Source of the DNA: UBA5336 sp038745855
GTDB lineage: Bacteria > Pseudomonadota > Alphaproteobacteria > Caulobacterales > Hyphomonadaceae
Reading direction: 5' to 3'
Assembly (NCBI GenBank): GCA_038745855.1
Contig: JBCDLC010000039.1
Coordinates: forward strand, 1-28,498
DNA length: 28,498 nucleotides
Both the position numbers and the translations under genes were made by a program. Below are positions 1-8,674 of the stretch, one piece after another (within the stretch, counting starts at the first letter, position 1; every line of letters starts with the position of its first letter). The notes below the pieces were generated by a model. That model was given only the letters and a program-made list of their open reading frames with translations, was not told where the DNA came from and searched no databases.

Positions 1-35
1 GCCTTCAACGCCACTGCCGTGGCCTTGTCCGCCTG

Positions 36-58
36 GATTTGATCCACCGGATCAAATC
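36..58. repeat. Perfect inverted repeat (10-bp arms, 3-nt loop)
   Basis: The arms GATTTGATCC and GGATCAAATC are separated by ACC and pair perfectly. It lies in the noncoding stretch downstream of mipZ. There is no T run, so it is not a clear intrinsic terminator. On the minus strand an open frame with no clear start reads through it and off the left edge, so it may instead lie within a cut-off gene. It could also be a dispersed palindromic repeat, which needs the rest of the genome to tell. Confidence 0.5.
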
Positions 59-171
59 TTCCGCTGACCCAGAGCCCTCAGCCGGATCCATCGCGTCGCG
101 GAGGGCGAAGCCCGAAGCCCAGCGGGAGATCCAAGCAAAATGAGGGATCAAAGTGTAAAGCCTATCGCGGT

Positions 172-1068
172 TCAGAATGCGATGTCGCGGCCTTCGAATT
201 CGGGGAGTTGGAGGATGATCAGCAGGTCGCGCAGTTCCTGACGGGCGGCGACGTGGCTCATGGTGAAGGAGATGTTTGAGCCCTTCTCGCTGAGGTCGAG
301 CAGGGTCAGCCCTGCCGGGAACAGCTCACGATAGATGACCCGCTCACTGAGCCCCGGCGCCATGCGAAAACCGATCCGCTTGGCGAGGTTTTGGAGCGCT
401 TCGCCGACCTTCTGCTTGTTGCGCGCTTCGAGCGGCGACATCCGGTTGCGCATGACGATCCAGTCGATCGGTTGGCGGCTGGTCTGGGCCTTTTTCTTCC
501 GGCAATTCCAGACCATTTCGGAGTAGAAACTTGGCCGGATCACTTCGAGGGTTTGCGGATTGACGTCGCCAAGAAGGTCGAAATCGACAAAACTGTCGTT
601 CAGGGGCGTGATCAACGTATCGGCATGCATGTGGGCCAGGCGCGAGAGGTGGGTGTCGCCGCCGGGCGCATCGATCAGGACGAAATGACAGGTCTGGCGC
701 AGCCGGGAAATGGCGTCTTCCAGTCGCCGGGTCTCTTCGGCTTCGGCCTTGTCGAGATCGCGCTGGGTGGAGGCATCGACCCGGATCATTTCCGGCATGG
801 GAAGCTTTGCCCCTGTCGACTTGATCCACCGCAGACGGTTCTCGTTGTAACGGGTCAGGCTGCGCTGGCGGACGTCGAGATCGACGATGCCGACCCGGGC
901 GCCCATGCGCATGAGCGCGACGCATAGGTGCATGGCGACGGTGGACTTCCCGGCACCGCCCTTTTCGTTGCCTACCACGATGACGCGGCCCACCCGCGGG
1001 CGGCCATCCGGGCCCGTGCCAGGGGCCTCTAGGGTGGGTTGCCCATCAGCAGCCAGGGAATCCTCCAT
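172..1068 (-). CDS. mipZ: MipZ-like division-plane positioning ATPase (ParA family)
   Basis: A 298-residue ParA/MinD-type ATPase. A deviant Walker A motif, KGGAGKST, sits at about residues 36-43 and is followed by the typical VDLDVRQ and FVLIDAPGGD segments. The spacing and the N-EKGGAGKST context match MipZ, which in alphaproteobacteria forms a gradient from the ParB-bound origin at the poles and blocks FtsZ polymerisation away from midcell. The start used gives an N-terminal extension of about 25 Gly/Pro-rich residues before the conserved beta strand and has no obvious Shine-Dalgarno, so a start slightly further in is possible. No parB lies nearby, which is usual for mipZ and argues against a plasmid ParA. 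The next gene upstream on the same strand is the unknown gene at 1170-1691. Confidence 0.88.
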   Translation of the reverse strand: MEDSLAADGQPTLEAPGTGPDGRPRVGRVIVVGNEKGGAGKSTVAMHLCVALMRMGARVGIVDLDVRQRSLTRYNENRLRWIKSTGAKLPMPEMIRVDASTQRDLDKAEAEETRRLEDAISRLRQTCHFVLIDAPGGDTHLSRLAHMHADTLITPLNDSFVDFDLLGDVNPQTLEVIRPSFYSEMVWNCRKKKAQTSRQPIDWIVMRNRMSPLEARNKQKVGEALQNLAKRIGFRMAPGLSERVIYRELFPAGLTLLDLSEKGSNISFTMSHVAARQELRDLLIILQLPEFEGRDIAF

Positions 1069-1169
1069 GGACAGGGTTTAGACCAGAGCCGGGATATCGG
1101 CCAGAGAAAGAGGAAGAAGAACTGGGGCAGGAAGATGGGTGAGAGGAGCGTAGGTGTAGTCCCCGGGGG

Positions 1170-1691
1170 TCAGGCTGCGACACGCTTTTCCGTCAGGGGG
1201 CTGTCAAAAACCGAGAGGCCGGTTGCAGATCCGGTATCCTCGAACAGGAAGACCGCATCGCCCTCGACTACGCGCGCGGGCCACGCGAGGCCAGGCAGGC
1301 CCGCATCGTCGAAGAGGAACCCATCGCTTGGGCCGGTCGCGGTGATGAGCGGCACATGGACCGCGTTGACGGGCACCGCGCCTGCCGGTTCGAGCTTGGC
1401 CATATCTGCGAGCAGGGTGCGGAGGGTTTCGAGAGCGCCCGACACGCGGTCGAGCTCGCGGGAGAAGCCTTCGGCATAGGGCGCGAGGGGGCTTTCGGGC
1501 GCGTCGAACATCCAGTCATCGGTCGTGTCGCGGCCGAGGGGCGCGTCTGAGGCGAGGATGCGCGGTGTGGGCGCGGCGAGCGTTGCCCCGATGCGCGGTG
1601 CCCGAATGCGGGAGGAAAGGGGCAGGGCGGTGAGCCTCAACGGGCCCAGGATGGCTGCCTGCTTGATGGCTTGTAAGAGGCGGTGAACCAT
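1170..1691 (-). CDS. Hypothetical protein, 173 aa
   Basis: I do not recognise a family. The N-terminal 60 residues are rich in Ala, Pro and Arg. The middle (about residues 70-105) looks like an amphipathic helix with regular Leu spacing, and the C-terminal half is acidic and hydrophobic with Gly-Phe-Leu-Phe-type strands. There is no signal peptide or membrane segment. An AAGG Shine-Dalgarno precedes the ATG at good spacing. It lies about 100 bp upstream of mipZ on the same strand, so the two may be cotranscribed, and it is divergent from panC with about 60 bp between them. Coding is supported by the ribosome-binding site and by this frame being open over the whole gap; the function is unknown. 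Confidence 0.6.
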   Translation of the reverse strand: MVHRLLQAIKQAAILGPLRLTALPLSSRIRAPRIGATLAAPTPRILASDAPLGRDTTDDWMFDAPESPLAPYAEGFSRELDRVSGALETLRTLLADMAKLEPAGAVPVNAVHVPLITATGPSDGFLFDDAGLPGLAWPARVVEGDAVFLFEDTGSATGLSVFDSPLTEKRVAA

Positions 1692-1754
1692 GTCGTAACC
1701 TTCTCTCAGCTCGGTTAATCAAAGCTTTAAATATCCTATTCGTGGACAAAGCCA

Positions 1755-2624
1755 ATGCCCTCGCATCCCCCGCAGGTTGTACGGTCCAGAGCTTCAATTG
1801 GGGCGCTTAGTGATCAGTATAAAAAGCAGAAATTACGGATCGGCTTCGTGCCGACCATGGGGGCATTACACAATGGTCATCTCGAATTGGTTCGCCAGGC
1901 GCGTGCGTGCTCCGATGTGGTGATTGTCTCGATCTTCGTGAATCCCATGCAGTTCGCTCCGGGGGAGGATTTTGCCGCCTATCCGCGGGATGAGGCGTCG
2001 GACCTCGAAAAGCTGAGGCTCGTTGGGTGCGATGCGGTCTACCTGCCGGTGGCCGATGAGATGTATCCTGCGGGCTCTGTGACGGATGTTCGGGTGCCTG
2101 GCCTTTCGGACCTGCTTGACGGGATTTACCGGCCGCACTTCTTCTATGGGGTGACGACGGTTGTGGCCCGGCTGTTCCTGCATGTTCGGCCCGATGTGGC
2201 TGTCTTTGGCGAAAAGGACTTCCAGCAGCTTCAGATCGTTCGGCGGATGGTAATGGACCTCGGCTTCCCCGTGGAGATCGTGGGCGCGCCGACGGTTCGG
2301 GACCCCGACGGGCTCGCGCAATCGTCGCGCAACGCGTATCTCAGCGCCGAGGAGCGCCGGTGCGCTAGCGCGCTTCACGCAGCGCTCCACAGGGGTGCGA
2401 TCCGGGCGCGACAGGGGGCGGCGCCAGCGGACGTGACAGCAGAGGCCAAGCGGTTCCTCCTGGCAGCGGGGTTCACGAAGATCGATTATGTGGACCTGGT
2501 CGATGCTGTGTCGCTGGTGGCACCGCCTGCTGACCGGGCTGCGTGGCCCGGCGCGCTCCGGATGCTGGGTGCAGGGTGGGTTGGCGCGACACGGCTGATT
2601 GATAACCTGGCCTTGGCCATTTAG
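1755..2624 (+). CDS. panC: Pantothenate synthetase
   Basis: It joins pantoate and beta-alanine using ATP (through a pantoyl-adenylate intermediate) to make pantothenate, the coenzyme A precursor, in the cytoplasm. The HIGH-type nucleotide motif appears as HNGH at about residues 39-42 within FVPTMGALHNGH. The family segments FVNPMQF, the phosphate-binding GEKDFQQL and the KMSKS-like region DGLAQSSRNAYLS are all present in order. The 289-residue length is normal. panB is not adjacent, although in many bacteria the two are clustered. The Shine-Dalgarno is weak at the chosen ATG. The gene diverges from the unknown gene at 1170-1691. Confidence 0.95.
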   Translation: MPSHPPQVVRSRASIGALSDQYKKQKLRIGFVPTMGALHNGHLELVRQARACSDVVIVSIFVNPMQFAPGEDFAAYPRDEASDLEKLRLVGCDAVYLPVADEMYPAGSVTDVRVPGLSDLLDGIYRPHFFYGVTTVVARLFLHVRPDVAVFGEKDFQQLQIVRRMVMDLGFPVEIVGAPTVRDPDGLAQSSRNAYLSAEERRCASALHAALHRGAIRARQGAAPADVTAEAKRFLLAAGFTKIDYVDLVDAVSLVAPPADRAAWPGALRMLGAGWVGATRLIDNLALAI

Positions 2625-2660
2625 CAGACCGGTCAAGCCTGCTGGTGAAATTTTCTTTTT

Positions 2661-2740
2661 TTGCGTGTGCGAATAGCAATGTTTGCCAGCAATTTGGTCT
2701 TATCCAGCGTTAAATTAGACAGAAATTGCTGCGCTGCACA
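2661..2740 (+). promoter_or_regulatory. Candidate regulatory region with two motifs shared with the phasin promoter
   Basis: Upstream of the TonB receptor, TTGCGTGTGCGAA (2661-2673) and CTGCGCTGCAC (2729-2739) each have a close copy before the phasin gene (9795-9807 and 9776-9786). The second fits a TGC-N3-GCA core as described for PhaR sites. The link to PhaR is inference. Confidence 0.35.
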
Positions 2741-2877
2741 CCGTTTGGTTGCCCATGCGTCAAGGAATTTCGCTTTTCAATGGTGATCGATTCAGTAACA
2801 GTCATTCCAGGAGAGTGCTGAAAATCGGGTCCTCGGAGGCCAAAACGATCCGGCGCTCGCGAGAGGAGGATCCCACC

Positions 2878-5631
2878 ATGAAATTCGCTACAGGACTATT
2901 GTATTCGCTGTCGACGGCCGCCCTGGCTGCAGGCGGTACAGCCGTGGCCCAGGAAGACAATTCCGAACTGCGCCAGGAGCAGGTTGTTGTCACCGGGTCG
3001 TTTATCAAGCGGGACATCACCGACCAGTTCGACAGCGTGAACCCTATCGACAACCTGGGGCAGGATGCCTTTACCGACACGGGCATCCTGACAAATGCTG
3101 AACTAGCCCGGACGCTGACCTATAATACCGGGTCAGAGAACCAGGCCGACGCCTTGACCCAGGGCAACAATGTGGGGACCGCGAACGTCAACCTCCGCGG
3201 TCTTGGCGTTGGGTCGACCCTCGTGTTGGTGAATGGCCGCCGGCAGACGGTTTCGGGCGCTGTGACCAACCGGGGCGATACCTTTGTCGACCTGAGCACG
3301 CTTCTGCCGCAGATCATGATCGGCAACATCGAAGTGGTGAAGGATGGCGCCGCCGCCATCTATGGCTCGGACGCTGTGGCCGGGGTGGTCAACTTCAAGA
3401 CCCGCAGCGATTTCGAGGGCGCGGAATTCCGCTATAACTACCAGGCCACGACCCGCGGCGATGACCATGACACGATGAACCTGCAGGCCATTTTCGGCAC
3501 GCAAGGGGATAGGGGCGGTGTGGTCGCGGCCATTTCAGCGTTTGAAGTGGACGAATTGCGCACGACGGATCGGGACTTCCCATTCCAGACGCTGTCGACT
3601 TTCGGTAATCCCGGCTCGTTCATCCTGCTCGGGCCATCGCCCACGTTCCCTGATGCCAATCCGGCGCCGGGGTTCAACCCTGATCCCGAATGCGGTGGGC
3701 CGAACAATCCCGAGGGCATCAACACCGGATCGCTGTGTATCTTTGACTTCGGGCCGAACTTCACCCTGGTGCCCGAACAGGAGCGGATCCAGGCCTATGT
3801 GGTCGCCGACCGGAACCTGACCGATAGTGACGTCTTCACGTTCGAGTTTGGCTATACAACCGCGGACTACCTTGGCGGCTATTCCACGTCCTTCCCGAAC
3901 CTGTCCTTCCCACGGATCGAGGCGGACCACCCGGGTAACCCGTTCGGCGTGCCGGTGCTCTGGCGCGGCCGGCCGATTGGCAACAATGGTCTTGCGCCGG
4001 GTGACAACCGGGCCATCGGCAACTTTGGTGATGAAGCCTGGCGCGCGGTCGCAGCGCTCGAAGGTGATGTATTCGCGTCGGGTTGGGACTACACGCTCGC
4101 CTATGCCTTCTCACGGGATGAACGCTCTGCGCAGGTGCCCGACCAGATCAGCTCGCGGCTTGACTTGGCCCTGCAGGGCCTCGGTGGCCCCGACTGTGAT
4201 GTCCTCAACGGGACACCCGGCGTGGGTGATTGTCAGTATTTCAACCCCTTTGGCTCATCGATTACGACGGTCCCCAACGATCCAGCACTCGTGAACTTCA
4301 TCACGCTGACGGACCCTGAATTGACCCGGACTGACCTCACGACGATCGACGCCATTGTGACGGGCGACGTTTTCGAGATGCCGGCAGGCCCGCTCTCGGC
4401 AGCCTTCGGATACCAGTTCCGCAGGGAAATCCGGGTGACGGACAATCCGACCAGTTCCGAGGCAGAGGATCTGATCTTCCTGATCGGCGAGCCAGATTCG
4501 CGCGGTAAACGTACGGTCGATGCCTTCTTCGGCGAGTTGGCCGTGCCCCTCGTCGATAATGAGCGGTTTGGTGTGCTGGATGCCCAGGTGGCCCTCAGGT
4601 TTGAGGACTATTCCAGCGGCCAGTCCAGCACGGACCCGAAGATCGCCGCGCGGTGGGCGCCGAATGATTCCCTAGCGATTCGGGGCTCATGGTCGTCTGC
4701 GTTCCGGGCACCGACCTTGTTCCAGATCTCGAATATCCAGACAGCGCTGAATGCCACTCTGGATCCGCTGACGGGCTCACTGGTGTTTCTGGCAGAGACA
4801 GCGAGGCCCAATCCTGATCTCGATCCCGAGGAAGCCGATACCATCAATATCGGTGCGTCCTGGGAGCCGATTGAGAACCTTGTGTTCGATATCGACTACT
4901 ATAATGTGAAGTATGACAGCCTGATTTCCACCCAGGCCGGGCAGCAACTCATTGTGCAGGAAGCGGCCGGTCTCGCGGCGGCGGGTTGCGATGTTGCTGC
5001 GGTGGTGGCTCAGGTTCCAGAATGCGTCGCACTTAGGAACCCGAACATTATTCGGGATCCGCTGACGGCGACGGCCCTGCGCATTTTCACCGAGCGGGAA
5101 AATGCCCCGTCGGCCGAAACCGATGGCATCGACTTCACCGCAAGCTATGAATTCGATACGCCATCGTTCGGCAGCTTCGGTATTGAGTCGACCAACACCT
5201 GGGTGAACTCGTTCGACATCACCCAGCCTGACGGGACGGTCCTGGAAGGGGCAGGCAACCGGAATGCGAATACGCCATTCGCCAATCCGATCCCCGAGTT
5301 CCGGTCGAACAACACCCTCTCGTGGGGGCTCGGCCGTCACAGCGTGAACGCAGTCGTCCGCTATATTTCCTCATACGACGAGAACAGTGCGACGGGCGAG
5401 AACATCGGTGAAGTCGACGCCTGGACCACGGTCGACCTGCAGTACAACATCGATTTCGAAGACATTTTCGGCTTCGGAAACGGAACCCGGTTCACCGTCG
5501 GCACAAACAATGTGTTCGATGAAGATCCGCCTTTCGTGACCGGCCAGGCGAACGACTTCGGCTACGATACGAAAGTGCACGATCCGCGTGGGCGTCTTGT
5601 GTACCTGTCCTTGTCGCAGTCCTTCGAATAA
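2878..5631 (+). CDS. TonB-dependent outer-membrane receptor
   Basis: A 917-residue outer-membrane beta-barrel transporter, energised by TonB-ExbBD, that imports a substrate I cannot identify. The start at 2878 has an AGAGGAGG Shine-Dalgarno and gives a classic signal peptide ending AVAQ. The frame stays open upstream to 2755, but without a ribosome-binding site or signal sequence. A TonB-box-like EQVVVTG follows the signal peptide. The plug domain comes next, with the NLRGLGVGSTLVLVNGRR and GAAAIYGSDAVAGVVNF segments. The barrel has many aromatic strands, with the family motif near RGSWSSAFRAPTLFQ and a C-terminal strand ending in QSFE. Cys pairs in the extracellular loops (such as near ECGGPNN and CDVAAVV) may form disulfides. 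It is a single-gene unit, closed by the terminator at 5653-5682. Confidence 0.92.
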   Translation: MKFATGLLYSLSTAALAAGGTAVAQEDNSELRQEQVVVTGSFIKRDITDQFDSVNPIDNLGQDAFTDTGILTNAELARTLTYNTGSENQADALTQGNNVGTANVNLRGLGVGSTLVLVNGRRQTVSGAVTNRGDTFVDLSTLLPQIMIGNIEVVKDGAAAIYGSDAVAGVVNFKTRSDFEGAEFRYNYQATTRGDDHDTMNLQAIFGTQGDRGGVVAAISAFEVDELRTTDRDFPFQTLSTFGNPGSFILLGPSPTFPDANPAPGFNPDPECGGPNNPEGINTGSLCIFDFGPNFTLVPEQERIQAYVVADRNLTDSDVFTFEFGYTTADYLGGYSTSFPNLSFPRIEADHPGNPFGVPVLWRGRPIGNNGLAPGDNRAIGNFGDEAWRAVAALEGDVFASGWDYTLAYAFSRDERSAQVPDQISSRLDLALQGLGGPDCDVLNGTPGVGDCQYFNPFGSSITTVPNDPALVNFITLTDPELTRTDLTTIDAIVTGDVFEMPAGPLSAAFGYQFRREIRVTDNPTSSEAEDLIFLIGEPDSRGKRTVDAFFGELAVPLVDNERFGVLDAQVALRFEDYSSGQSSTDPKIAARWAPNDSLAIRGSWSSAFRAPTLFQISNIQTALNATLDPLTGSLVFLAETARPNPDLDPEEADTINIGASWEPIENLVFDIDYYNVKYDSLISTQAGQQLIVQEAAGLAAAGCDVAAVVAQVPECVALRNPNIIRDPLTATALRIFTERENAPSAETDGIDFTASYEFDTPSFGSFGIESTNTWVNSFDITQPDGTVLEGAGNRNANTPFANPIPEFRSNNTLSWGLGRHSVNAVVRYISSYDENSATGENIGEVDAWTTVDLQYNIDFEDIFGFGNGTRFTVGTNNVFDEDPPFVTGQANDFGYDTKVHDPRGRLVYLSLSQSFE

Positions 5632-5652
5632 GGCGGCGATATCAAATCAGGG

Positions 5653-5682
5653 AAAGCGGCGCTCTTCGGGGCGCCGCTTTTT
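5653..5682 (+). terminator. Intrinsic terminator after the TonB receptor
   Basis: A 10-bp perfect stem (AAAGCGGCGC/GCGCCGCTTT) with an 8-nt loop runs into TTTTT. It starts about 20 bp after the receptor stop codon. Confidence 0.9.
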
Positions 5683-5738
5683 CGTTGGGTGTTTGCGCGG
5701 GGTGTCTCCGCCCCGGCGGGGGGCTTGTGTCGAGGGAA

Positions 5739-6149
5739 TTACCAGACCATGGCCTGTTTCAACGCCTGACCGAGGTCTGGGGGAACATCGGCCGCGGGAC
5801 CGCCTGTCAGATCTGCAGGCGCATCGTCGGGTTTGAGATAGCGCCAGCCCTGGAAAGGTTTCTTTGGCTGAAGCTCGGTCAGCACCAGTTCCGGGCTGAA
5901 CACCAACTCGCAAAGGGGCCGGCCCCCGCCATCCTCGACAACGCGGACATCATGGATTTCCTGGCGCACGCGGATGGCCCGCTTGATGACCCAGTAAATG
6001 GATCCGCCATCCATGAGATCATCGGCCCGCTTCGGCACCATACGCGTATGGTGCACCGGCTTGGGATAGGTCTTCATGAGATGGGTTTGCCAGGCGATGA
6101 GATCATCGACATCGTCGGCGCCGACACAGAGTTTCACCATGTGAATCAT
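5739..6149 (-). CDS. DUF1489 family protein
   Basis: A 136-residue protein of the uncharacterised alphaproteobacterial DUF1489 family. It is recognised by the start MIHMVKLCVGADDVDDL, the central HHTRMVPKR segment and the GSIYWVIKR and CELVFSPELV stretches. The frame extends further upstream to 6224, but this start gives the family-typical N terminus and leaves a 10-bp gap after the preceding gene instead of an overlap. There is no signal peptide or membrane segment, so it is probably cytosolic. The function is unknown. It probably sits in one transcript with the unknown gene at 6160-6924. Confidence 0.82.
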   Translation of the reverse strand: MIHMVKLCVGADDVDDLIAWQTHLMKTYPKPVHHTRMVPKRADDLMDGGSIYWVIKRAIRVRQEIHDVRVVEDGGGRPLCELVFSPELVLTELQPKKPFQGWRYLKPDDAPADLTGGPAADVPPDLGQALKQAMVW

Positions 6150-6159
6150 AGGAAGAAGA

Positions 6160-6924
6160 CTAGCGTGTGTCCTGCAGGGGGCTAGGGGCAATGCGCCTCT
6201 CTTCTGTGGGGTCTTCCGCGCCATTGCCGGATTTGTTCTTCAGGAAGGCCCACTCAGCGGCGGGGCTGGAAAAGAAAAAGGTGACATCGAGCACTTGCGC
6301 TTCGTAGCGTCGCTCGAAGTTGCGGAACCCGGCTTTTGCCGAGAGATCGACGGCGAAGGCGGCGACATAGCTCACCCCATAAATCGGGTCTGTTTCGAGC
6401 AGATAGGTTTGCTGGAAGCGGGTGAGTCGGCCCCCGCTGGGACCGCGAACGGGATCTTCGAGTTCATGGTCGATCCGGAGGAAGCGCTCGGAGATTGGGT
6501 CGATCCAGGCCGTGGCCGAAAGGCTCTGGGCGGCCCATTCGTCGAGCGCGCTGTCATCATTGGCCGAGAGCTGATGATCGTATCGGATGCGCCACGCGGG
6601 GCCGAGCGCTTCGGCTGTTTCGGTGTTGGATAGACTGGACCTTAGATCGTCGGGGAACAGCCAGCTATCGGGGGCGATGTTGCCCCGCCAGTTCGCGGCA
6701 ACCTCGTCGAGGGCAGCGTCGCGGCCGGTTTGGGCGCCGCGTTGCCAGCGTTCACCCTCTGGCCGGCGCGGGTCGAAGCTGTAGATGTGCGTGGCGTCTG
6801 CGCTTTCCAGAGACACTGTGAAGGCGGCCCGCAAGGTCTTCGGCGCTTCGGCGGCAGAGAGGGCGGCATTCAGCAGACCGTGATTGGCGGACACCACGAA
6901 ATTCAGGAGGAGCGCATCCAGCAT
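6160..6924 (-). CDS. Hypothetical protein, 254 aa
   Basis: I do not recognise a confident family. The first 25 residues are hydrophobic but lack a basic N terminus, so a signal peptide is only possible. The rest alternates charged and aromatic segments (YSFDPRRPEG, WLFPDD, AWIDPISERFLRIDHEL) that look like a beta-rich domain. The TAWIDPISERFLRIDHE part recalls outer-membrane-associated lipid-binding folds of the LolA/DUF kind, but I see no specific signature. A GGAG Shine-Dalgarno lies 8 bases before the ATG. It is 10 bp upstream of the DUF1489 gene, so they are likely cotranscribed. Confidence 0.6.
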   Translation of the reverse strand: MLDALLLNFVVSANHGLLNAALSAAEAPKTLRAAFTVSLESADATHIYSFDPRRPEGERWQRGAQTGRDAALDEVAANWRGNIAPDSWLFPDDLRSSLSNTETAEALGPAWRIRYDHQLSANDDSALDEWAAQSLSATAWIDPISERFLRIDHELEDPVRGPSGGRLTRFQQTYLLETDPIYGVSYVAAFAVDLSAKAGFRNFERRYEAQVLDVTFFFSSPAAEWAFLKNKSGNGAEDPTEERRIAPSPLQDTR

Positions 6925-7068
6925 ATCGGTTCTCCGAAGCGGCGTCTTTCCCGTGAGACGCGGGCGTTCAGATGACGCACGAGTAAGGTGAGAGTGTGGC
7001 CATGGATGCCAGGGTTTGGGATGACCGGACCGGAGATGAAACGGCCTGGCTGTAACCGCCGCCTGTGC

Positions 7069-7875
7069 CTACTCTGCGGCTGCTTTTTCCTTCAGCGCCT
7101 CGCGCTCCATCATTTTGACCAGCCAGATGCTGACTTCATAGAGGCCGTAGACCGGGACGGTGAGCAAGACCTGGCTAATTACATCGGGCGGGGTGAAGAA
7201 GGCGGCAAAAGCCAGGATACCGACCAGGGCATACTTCCGCCCGGTCTTGAGCGTTTCCGAGCCGATGATGCCCGCCTTGCCGAGGAGGCTGAGGATCACC
7301 GGGAGCTGGAAGGAAATCCCGAAAGCAAGCATGAGCGCCATCACGAGGGAGAGGTATTCCGACACGCGCGGCAAGAGCGTGATCGCCGCGACTGTGCTGT
7401 CCACCTGCTCCTGGGCGAGCGCAAACCGGGCGACCATCGGCATCATGACGAAGTAGACGAAGGCTGCGCCAGCCGCGAAAAGCAGGGGCGCGGCGACCAG
7501 GAAGGGAAGCAGGGCGCCCCGCTCATTCTTGTAGAGCCCTGGCGCCACGAACGCGTAGACCTGGTAGGCAATGAAGGGGAAGGCGAGGAACAGTCCCGCG
7601 AAAAGTGCAAGTTTCAGCTTCGCAAAGAAGAACTCGAGGGGGCCGGTGTATATGAGTTCCAGTTGTGCGCCATCCCTGGCGGCCTCGGCCACGTCTGCGA
7701 AGGGGCGGAGTAAGATGTTGTAGATGGTTTCGGCAAAGCCGAAGCAGAGCCCTGCACAGAAGCCGAGGGCGAGGAGGGCGTAGATCAGCCGGCTACGCAG
7801 CTCTGTGAGGTGCTCAAGCAGGGGCGCCTCGCTGCTTGCCACGTCATCGGCGGTCTGTCTGGGCCCGTTGCTCAC
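7069..7875 (-). CDS. tatC: Sec-independent protein translocase TatC
   Basis: The six-helix inner-membrane receptor that recognises twin-arginine signal peptides and exports folded proteins with TatA and TatB. It has 268 residues. The N-terminal LLEHLTELRSRL is the conserved first cytoplasmic segment, including the Glu needed for signal-peptide binding. The ARFALAQEQVDS to PRVSEYLSLV region and the ALVGILAFAAFFTPPDVISQ segment are typical of the family. It starts with GTG, whose first four bases overlap the tatB stop codon, a classic translational-coupling arrangement. The operon order is tatA-tatB-tatC without the scpAB or serS genes often linked in alphaproteobacteria. Confidence 0.97.
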   Translation of the reverse strand: MSNGPRQTADDVASSEAPLLEHLTELRSRLIYALLALGFCAGLCFGFAETIYNILLRPFADVAEAARDGAQLELIYTGPLEFFFAKLKLALFAGLFLAFPFIAYQVYAFVAPGLYKNERGALLPFLVAAPLLFAAGAAFVYFVMMPMVARFALAQEQVDSTVAAITLLPRVSEYLSLVMALMLAFGISFQLPVILSLLGKAGIIGSETLKTGRKYALVGILAFAAFFTPPDVISQVLLTVPVYGLYEVSIWLVKMMEREALKEKAAAE

Positions 7876-8276
7876 GCGGTGGATCCTTTGATGCCGGGCA
7901 CGGGTTCTGTTTCTGCGGGCTGTGCTTGTGCTGGGTCGTTGTCGGTATCGGAACTGGAACCGGTATTGCTCGGCTGCGGGTGTGTGCGTTCCATGACGTC
8001 CCGGTTCACATCCTGCTCGAACGCGGTGAGATCGGCCTGCGCCTCGGTCAGGGCGTTGGCACGTTTCAGATCCTCGATCTCCTTTCGCAGCTCGTCGAGT
8101 TCAGCCTGCTTCGCGATGTCGTCAAATGCTGCTTGGAACTCCCGGGCAGCGGCACGCCCCTTCGCTACGAACTGGCCGAGCTGGCGCATCATCACGGGCA
8201 GGTCCTTGGGGCCGACGATGATAAGAGCTGCGACCGCCAGGAGCAGAAATTCCGATAATCCGAATTGGGGCAGCAT
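7872..8276 (-). CDS. tatB: Sec-independent protein translocase TatB
   Basis: A single-span membrane protein that works with TatC as the twin-arginine signal receptor. It opens with MLPQFGLSEFLLLAVAALII, including the conserved Glu near the membrane entry. VGPKDLP follows as the hinge, then a long charged amphipathic helix (residues 25-95) and a disordered Pro/Ser/Asp tail. At 134 residues, the longer amphipathic part and GPKDLP hinge separate it from TatA. Its stop codon overlaps the tatC start by four bases. About 75 bp separate it from tatA. Confidence 0.95.
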   Translation of the reverse strand: MLPQFGLSEFLLLAVAALIIVGPKDLPVMMRQLGQFVAKGRAAAREFQAAFDDIAKQAELDELRKEIEDLKRANALTEAQADLTAFEQDVNRDVMERTHPQPSNTGSSSDTDNDPAQAQPAETEPVPGIKGSTA

Positions 8277-8351
8277 GGGCGTGCCTCCTGGTCCGTGCCG
8301 CTTGGCGCCCCCGCGCCTCGACTTGTGAGTACCCTGCTGGAGGGACCAACG

Positions 8352-8567
8352 TCAGGAGCCCGACTTCGCCTCTTCCTTCTGGGGCGTGACATTGACCATG
8401 TCGTCATCCTCGACCGCAGGCTTGTCTTCATCCTTGAGCCCTTGGCGGAAGCTGCGCACGCCCTTCGCCATGTCACTCATGATGGATGAAATACGGCCGC
8501 GCCCTCCGAAAAGCAGCAGGGCGACAACGACGAGCAGCACGAGCTGCAAGGGACCGACTGAACCCAT
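8352..8567 (-). CDS. tatA: Sec-independent protein translocase TatA
   Basis: The pore-forming component of the Tat exporter. It is 71 residues with one N-terminal membrane helix (LQLVLLVVVALLLF), the FGGRG hinge, an amphipathic helix (SSIMSDMAKGVRSFRQGL) and an acidic tail. It is the first gene of tatABC. A GGAGG-like Shine-Dalgarno precedes the ATG. It is preceded on the same strand by the D-Ala-D-Ala carboxypeptidase gene about 100 bp away. Confidence 0.95.
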   Translation of the reverse strand: MGSVGPLQLVLLVVVALLLFGGRGRISSIMSDMAKGVRSFRQGLKDEDKPAVEDDDMVNVTPQKEEAKSGS

Positions 8568-8674
8568 GTGGGCCTCCTAAACATTTCTGAGCTCAAGATA
8601 GGACGGCCTGGCGCCTTGGTAAATGTCTTGGTTTTGGCAGCGGGTGAGGCACGCCCATATTTTTTGTAGGACGG

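Noticed and set aside
391..927. Long plus-strand frame opposite mipZ
   Set aside because: It is the antisense of the clear mipZ reading frame; GC-rich genes routinely leave such shadows.
1714..1732. CtrA-type site TTAA-N7-TTAA upstream of panC and the divergent gene
   Set aside because: The spacing is 8, not 7, so it does not fit the consensus.
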